DNA of 64,000 nucleotides from Paracyclopina nana. Its lineage: Eukaryota; Arthropoda; Copepoda; Cyclopoida; Cyclopettidae. The translations under genes were made by a program, and so were the position numbers. Positions 61,513-64,000 of the stretch are shown in pieces. Position 1 is the first letter of the stretch. The number at the start of each line of letters is the position of its first letter. The notes under the pieces were generated by a model, which saw only the letters and a program-made list of their open reading frames with translations, was not told the origin of the DNA and searched no databases. Location: contig JAGUCH010000001.1 in the NCBI GenBank assembly GCA_019096065.1, positions 15,500,001 through 15,564,000 on the forward strand, in the 5' to 3' direction.

Positions 61513-61520
61513 CTACCTCA
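61513..61520 (+). promoter_or_regulatory. let-7 8-mer seed match in the abrupt 3' UTR
   Basis: CTACCTCA is the perfect 8-mer target for let-7 (seed GAGGUAG plus the A opposite position 1). let-7 repression of abrupt through 3' UTR sites is established in Drosophila. The site is ~1.1 kb after the stop codon, on the sense strand. Confidence 0.6.
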
Positions 61521-61992
61521 AGTTAGCTATTTTCTTTTGAGTGTGCCATACTTTTCTCCCCAATATGTAATTGCTTTTTGAATTTGGCTTCCAAGACTGA
61601 TAAATGATGATTTTTGTAAAAAGCAACTTAAATTCTGCATTTTGAGTGAAAGAATGAGCAAAACCATCTTCCATATCATACAATTGTTGTGCTTAAATAT
61701 CACGAAAAAATTAGTGCCAAATTTACATATACTACGACAAGCAAGCCACCTTACTTAGCTTTTGAGTTTTTGAGAGAATGGGTCCAAATTGATGATGAGC
61801 AGCAGCAATAAAAAGCAAAATTTGAGCAATACAATAATAATACTGCCTGTGTTAGGTCTATTGTCCCTATATATATAATTAAGTGTCCCAAGGAAATACA
61901 TTGTGTACCATACACACACAATACTTACCTAATTACTATTATCATCAAGATCATACACATCCTGTAGATTAATGCTAGTGTTTGGCAATAAA

Positions 61993-63477
61993 CAACACTT
62001 TTAATTGGTCAAATTCCTTGCTGTCATCAACTGCAAAGTCCGAGCCAAGCAGCAAAGTCAAAGATCATTCAGGCAATCTGGAAGTTCTACATCTTCATCT
62101 CTCGCAACATTTTGAATACAATCACGAAACCTTCTCGCATTGGCAAGACATCAGCACATTATTTTTTTTTGGCGCTTCCTTTTCAAATGCTCGTAATTCG
62201 AATTAATTGAATTGCTAGTTCAATTGCTGTACTAAGAGTTCTGTCAAAAGCACGACATTTCCCAGGAGAACTAAGTTAGCCAAATTAACAGGCATGGTCA
62301 CGTTAATTGACCTGTTAGCATTGAAGTGACATATTCATGAATGCAGCAGTACTTTTAAGTAGTTGCATAACTTGCTTCTGATTTTTCCTATCTCCTTCAA
62401 TTTGAGATTCCGATCGGCCAAATGCATTTTTCCAAAGGATTTTATGAATACATCAAAAGAAATGTCAAATGATGATGAATAGCTGATTCGTCCAATTTTG
62501 CATCTAACCCAGCGAAATATCAGAGTTTTATGTGATGTGGGCTTTTGATGGTTTGCTGTAAATGATGCAGATCATTCAATTGCAGAGGTTTCAGATATGC
62601 AAGCCAATAGCACATTACCAATAAATTCCCTGTCAATCGAAGTGATGCGCTCAAGTGACAACTACCTTTATTTCTACGACAGAATTTCCTTCTTTTGTCA
62701 ATCTCAAATTTTCCCAATTTTGTTAGTTTTTTTTTTCACGACGTCATTCGACCAGTCAAGCAACAATGTGTTATTCGTTCATGTTTTGATAGAGTCTTTA
62801 TTGATATAGCTATTTCTTTTAAAAACATACGATGATAATATTTTTTGGCAAGCAAAAAGTAACTCTGAGGTATTTTAAGTATCTTCTTCTCCATATTTTG
62901 TCTATGTATAACTTCATGCCACAATTCTGGAATCTCCCTTGGAGATTTCTATCACTTTGGTGCAACTACTTGGTATTCCCAGAAGAAGTTTTGACTGAGG
63001 ATCCAAATCTGCTGCCAGATTATTTTCTCCTGTATGAGCTGATTGCTTCCTTAAATTCCCCTGAAAGAAAATTGGAGTGGTTATATTCCAGCACTGTAAT
63101 AACAACAAATCAGAGGAGCAGAAAATTGAAAAAGACAGCTCCAGTTTCAAGTTGAAAACAAATTTAAAAGGCACTTCCTTGTGTGCAATTTTCCCCTAAC
63201 TCGATTACTTTGCTCAGTTTTCCCACTTCATGAAATCCCAGCAGCTGAATTGTATGCTTGATATGAAGTAAAAGCCAAAATCTGAGCTGAGCAGGCTTTT
63301 AGCCAAAAAGCGCTAGTAATAAAATTTGCTTAAAATTGCATTTCAAGGGCACCATATCAAAAAAGTTTTTTTTTGTGGCTCAAGGGTGTCGATGTCAGTT
63401 TTGGGTGAGGAAGTTGCTGCAACTTTTTCTATTTGCCAGAAGACAGCCATTTTTTGCATAGCTTCTTTCTCAGCTCC
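61993..63477. other. Intergenic stretch between abrupt and the receptor
   Basis: No gene supported. A 107-codon frame at 62832-63155 has no recognisable domain. The 3' UTR of the minus-strand receptor probably occupies the right part, but I see no clear AATAAA on that strand near its stop. Confidence 0.45.
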
Positions 63478-64000
63478 TTAAGCTGTAGTTAGTGCATAAT
63501 TGCTTCCTAGTTCCTTCCAAAAGCAGCTTGAGTATGCAGCAGAAACATCTCTAAGCAGCAGCCTGCAATGAACAGCTCGAGAGCAGCTAACTAAAAATAA
63601 TGGAGGAATGTACTCCGCATACATTGCCTGTATTTCTGCCTTCAAACCTAAAAAGGCATCATTTTCATGGTAAAGCCGCAAACTCACCGAAGAGCCTTTC
63701 GGGGTGGAAATGTTGCTCCGAAGGGCCATTTCTTCAGGGTTCATTTGTGTGTTGGTCTGGGGGTTGGCTTTGGAGAAGCATTTGGTAAAGATGTCTGCCT
63801 GCTTGCACCCCGCCCTGCTCACGGCTGACAGGCATTCGCGAAAGACCACGTCGCCACAATAGAAAGCGAAATTGCAAGACGAATTGATGGTGCATAGGAG
63901 TGAATTGACTACAATCAAATGCTTGGCCCACGGTTGGAATGGGGCATCGTTATAGAAGAGGATCAGGAAGACCTCGTAAAACGAAATCACAATCTGGAAG
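63478..64000 (-). CDS. 3' exon of a rhodopsin-class GPCR, FMRFamide-receptor-like (partial)
   Basis: The frame is open from the window edge to TAA at 63478-63480. It begins within helix 6 or just after, continues with an outer loop, then helix 7 with NSLLCTINSSCNFAFYC in the position of NPxxY and a helix-8-like GDVVFRECLSAV. The NSSCNF-x-x-YC form of helix 7 is typical of insect FMRFamide and related neuropeptide receptors. A Ser/Thr/Asn-rich cytoplasmic tail of ~130 residues follows; its end may be intronic or genuine. The N-terminal six helices lie beyond the right edge. It would signal peptide hormones at the plasma membrane through G proteins; the exact ligand cannot be told. Confidence 0.7.
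   Translation of the reverse strand, partial: FQIVISFYEVFLILFYNDAPFQPWAKHLIVVNSLLCTINSSCNFAFYCGDVVFRECLSAVSRAGCKQADIFTKCFSKANPQTNTQMNPEEMALRSNISTPKGSSVSLRLYHENDAFLGLKAEIQAMYAEYIPPLFLVSCSRAVHCRLLLRDVSAAYSSCFWKELGSNYALTTA

Larger units (their letters stand above)
60413..61992 (+). other. abrupt 3' UTR with alternative poly(A) signals
   Basis: AATAAA occurs at 60987-60992, 61807-61812 and 61987-61992. The extent is inferred from these signals. A 119-codon open frame (60632-60991) with no ATG start is not accepted as coding. The let-7 and Pumilio-type sites lie between the first and second signals, so only longer mRNA forms would carry them. Confidence 0.6.

Noticed and set aside
62832-63155. 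107-codon plus-strand open frame between abrupt and the receptor
   Set aside because: It has some protein-like composition near the end but no domain, no splice context and no homolog I can name.

Overview
The window looks like nuclear DNA of an arthropod, possibly a crustacean (that part is a low-confidence guess). It is AT-rich, with long gene-poor stretches, many microsatellites and large introns with GT-AG boundaries. Its best-supported gene is an ortholog of the insect BTB/zinc-finger transcription factor Abrupt. No bacterial operon structure, CRISPR array or rRNA is visible.

Layout. (1) About 0.84-6.15 kb is a GC-richer island unlike the rest. It holds two oppositely oriented arrays of a degenerate 30-40 bp unit, a ~490 bp near-perfect inverted repeat with a ~520 bp spacer, and a divergently transcribed pair of short-intron genes. 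One of these (minus) has its 3' end inside an inverted-repeat arm; the other (plus) encodes a single-pass membrane protein. Each has one in-frame stop codon. This is the best candidate for an undescribed integrated element, but I recognise no family. (2) About 6.5-9.3 kb holds repeats, two paralogous acidic exons and an unrecognised 160-codon open frame. (3) About 9.3-35 kb is mostly empty. It contains an intronless orphan seven-transmembrane receptor (minus, 18.7-19.7 kb), a 1.2 kb element with 17 bp terminal inverted repeats, a ~65 bp internal repeat and a tRNA-like segment with intact A and B boxes (19.7-20.9 kb), and minisatellites.

(4) About 35.3-62 kb is the abrupt locus on the plus strand. 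A GC-rich segment ending in a consensus splice donor at 35820/35821 is a likely promoter and noncoding first exon. A ~15 kb intron follows, then six coding exons (50955-60412; 704 codons with all exons, 683 without a 63-nt cassette exon) and a long 3' UTR. The protein has an N-terminal BTB domain split by a 6.5 kb intron, a low-complexity linker, two C2H2 fingers and a conserved block after the fingers. The 3' UTR has a perfect 8-mer let-7 seed match, in line with the known let-7 repression of abrupt in Drosophila, and nearby alternative poly(A) signals. Introns carry recurrent motifs: a forkhead/E-box composite, a dispersed 9-mer, and two related long hairpins.

(5) The right edge (63478-64000, minus) is the 3' exon of a second receptor, resembling FMRFamide-receptor-like rhodopsin-class GPCRs. 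The island genes appear to form a unit separate from the host genes. Abrupt and the two receptors are unrelated neighbours.
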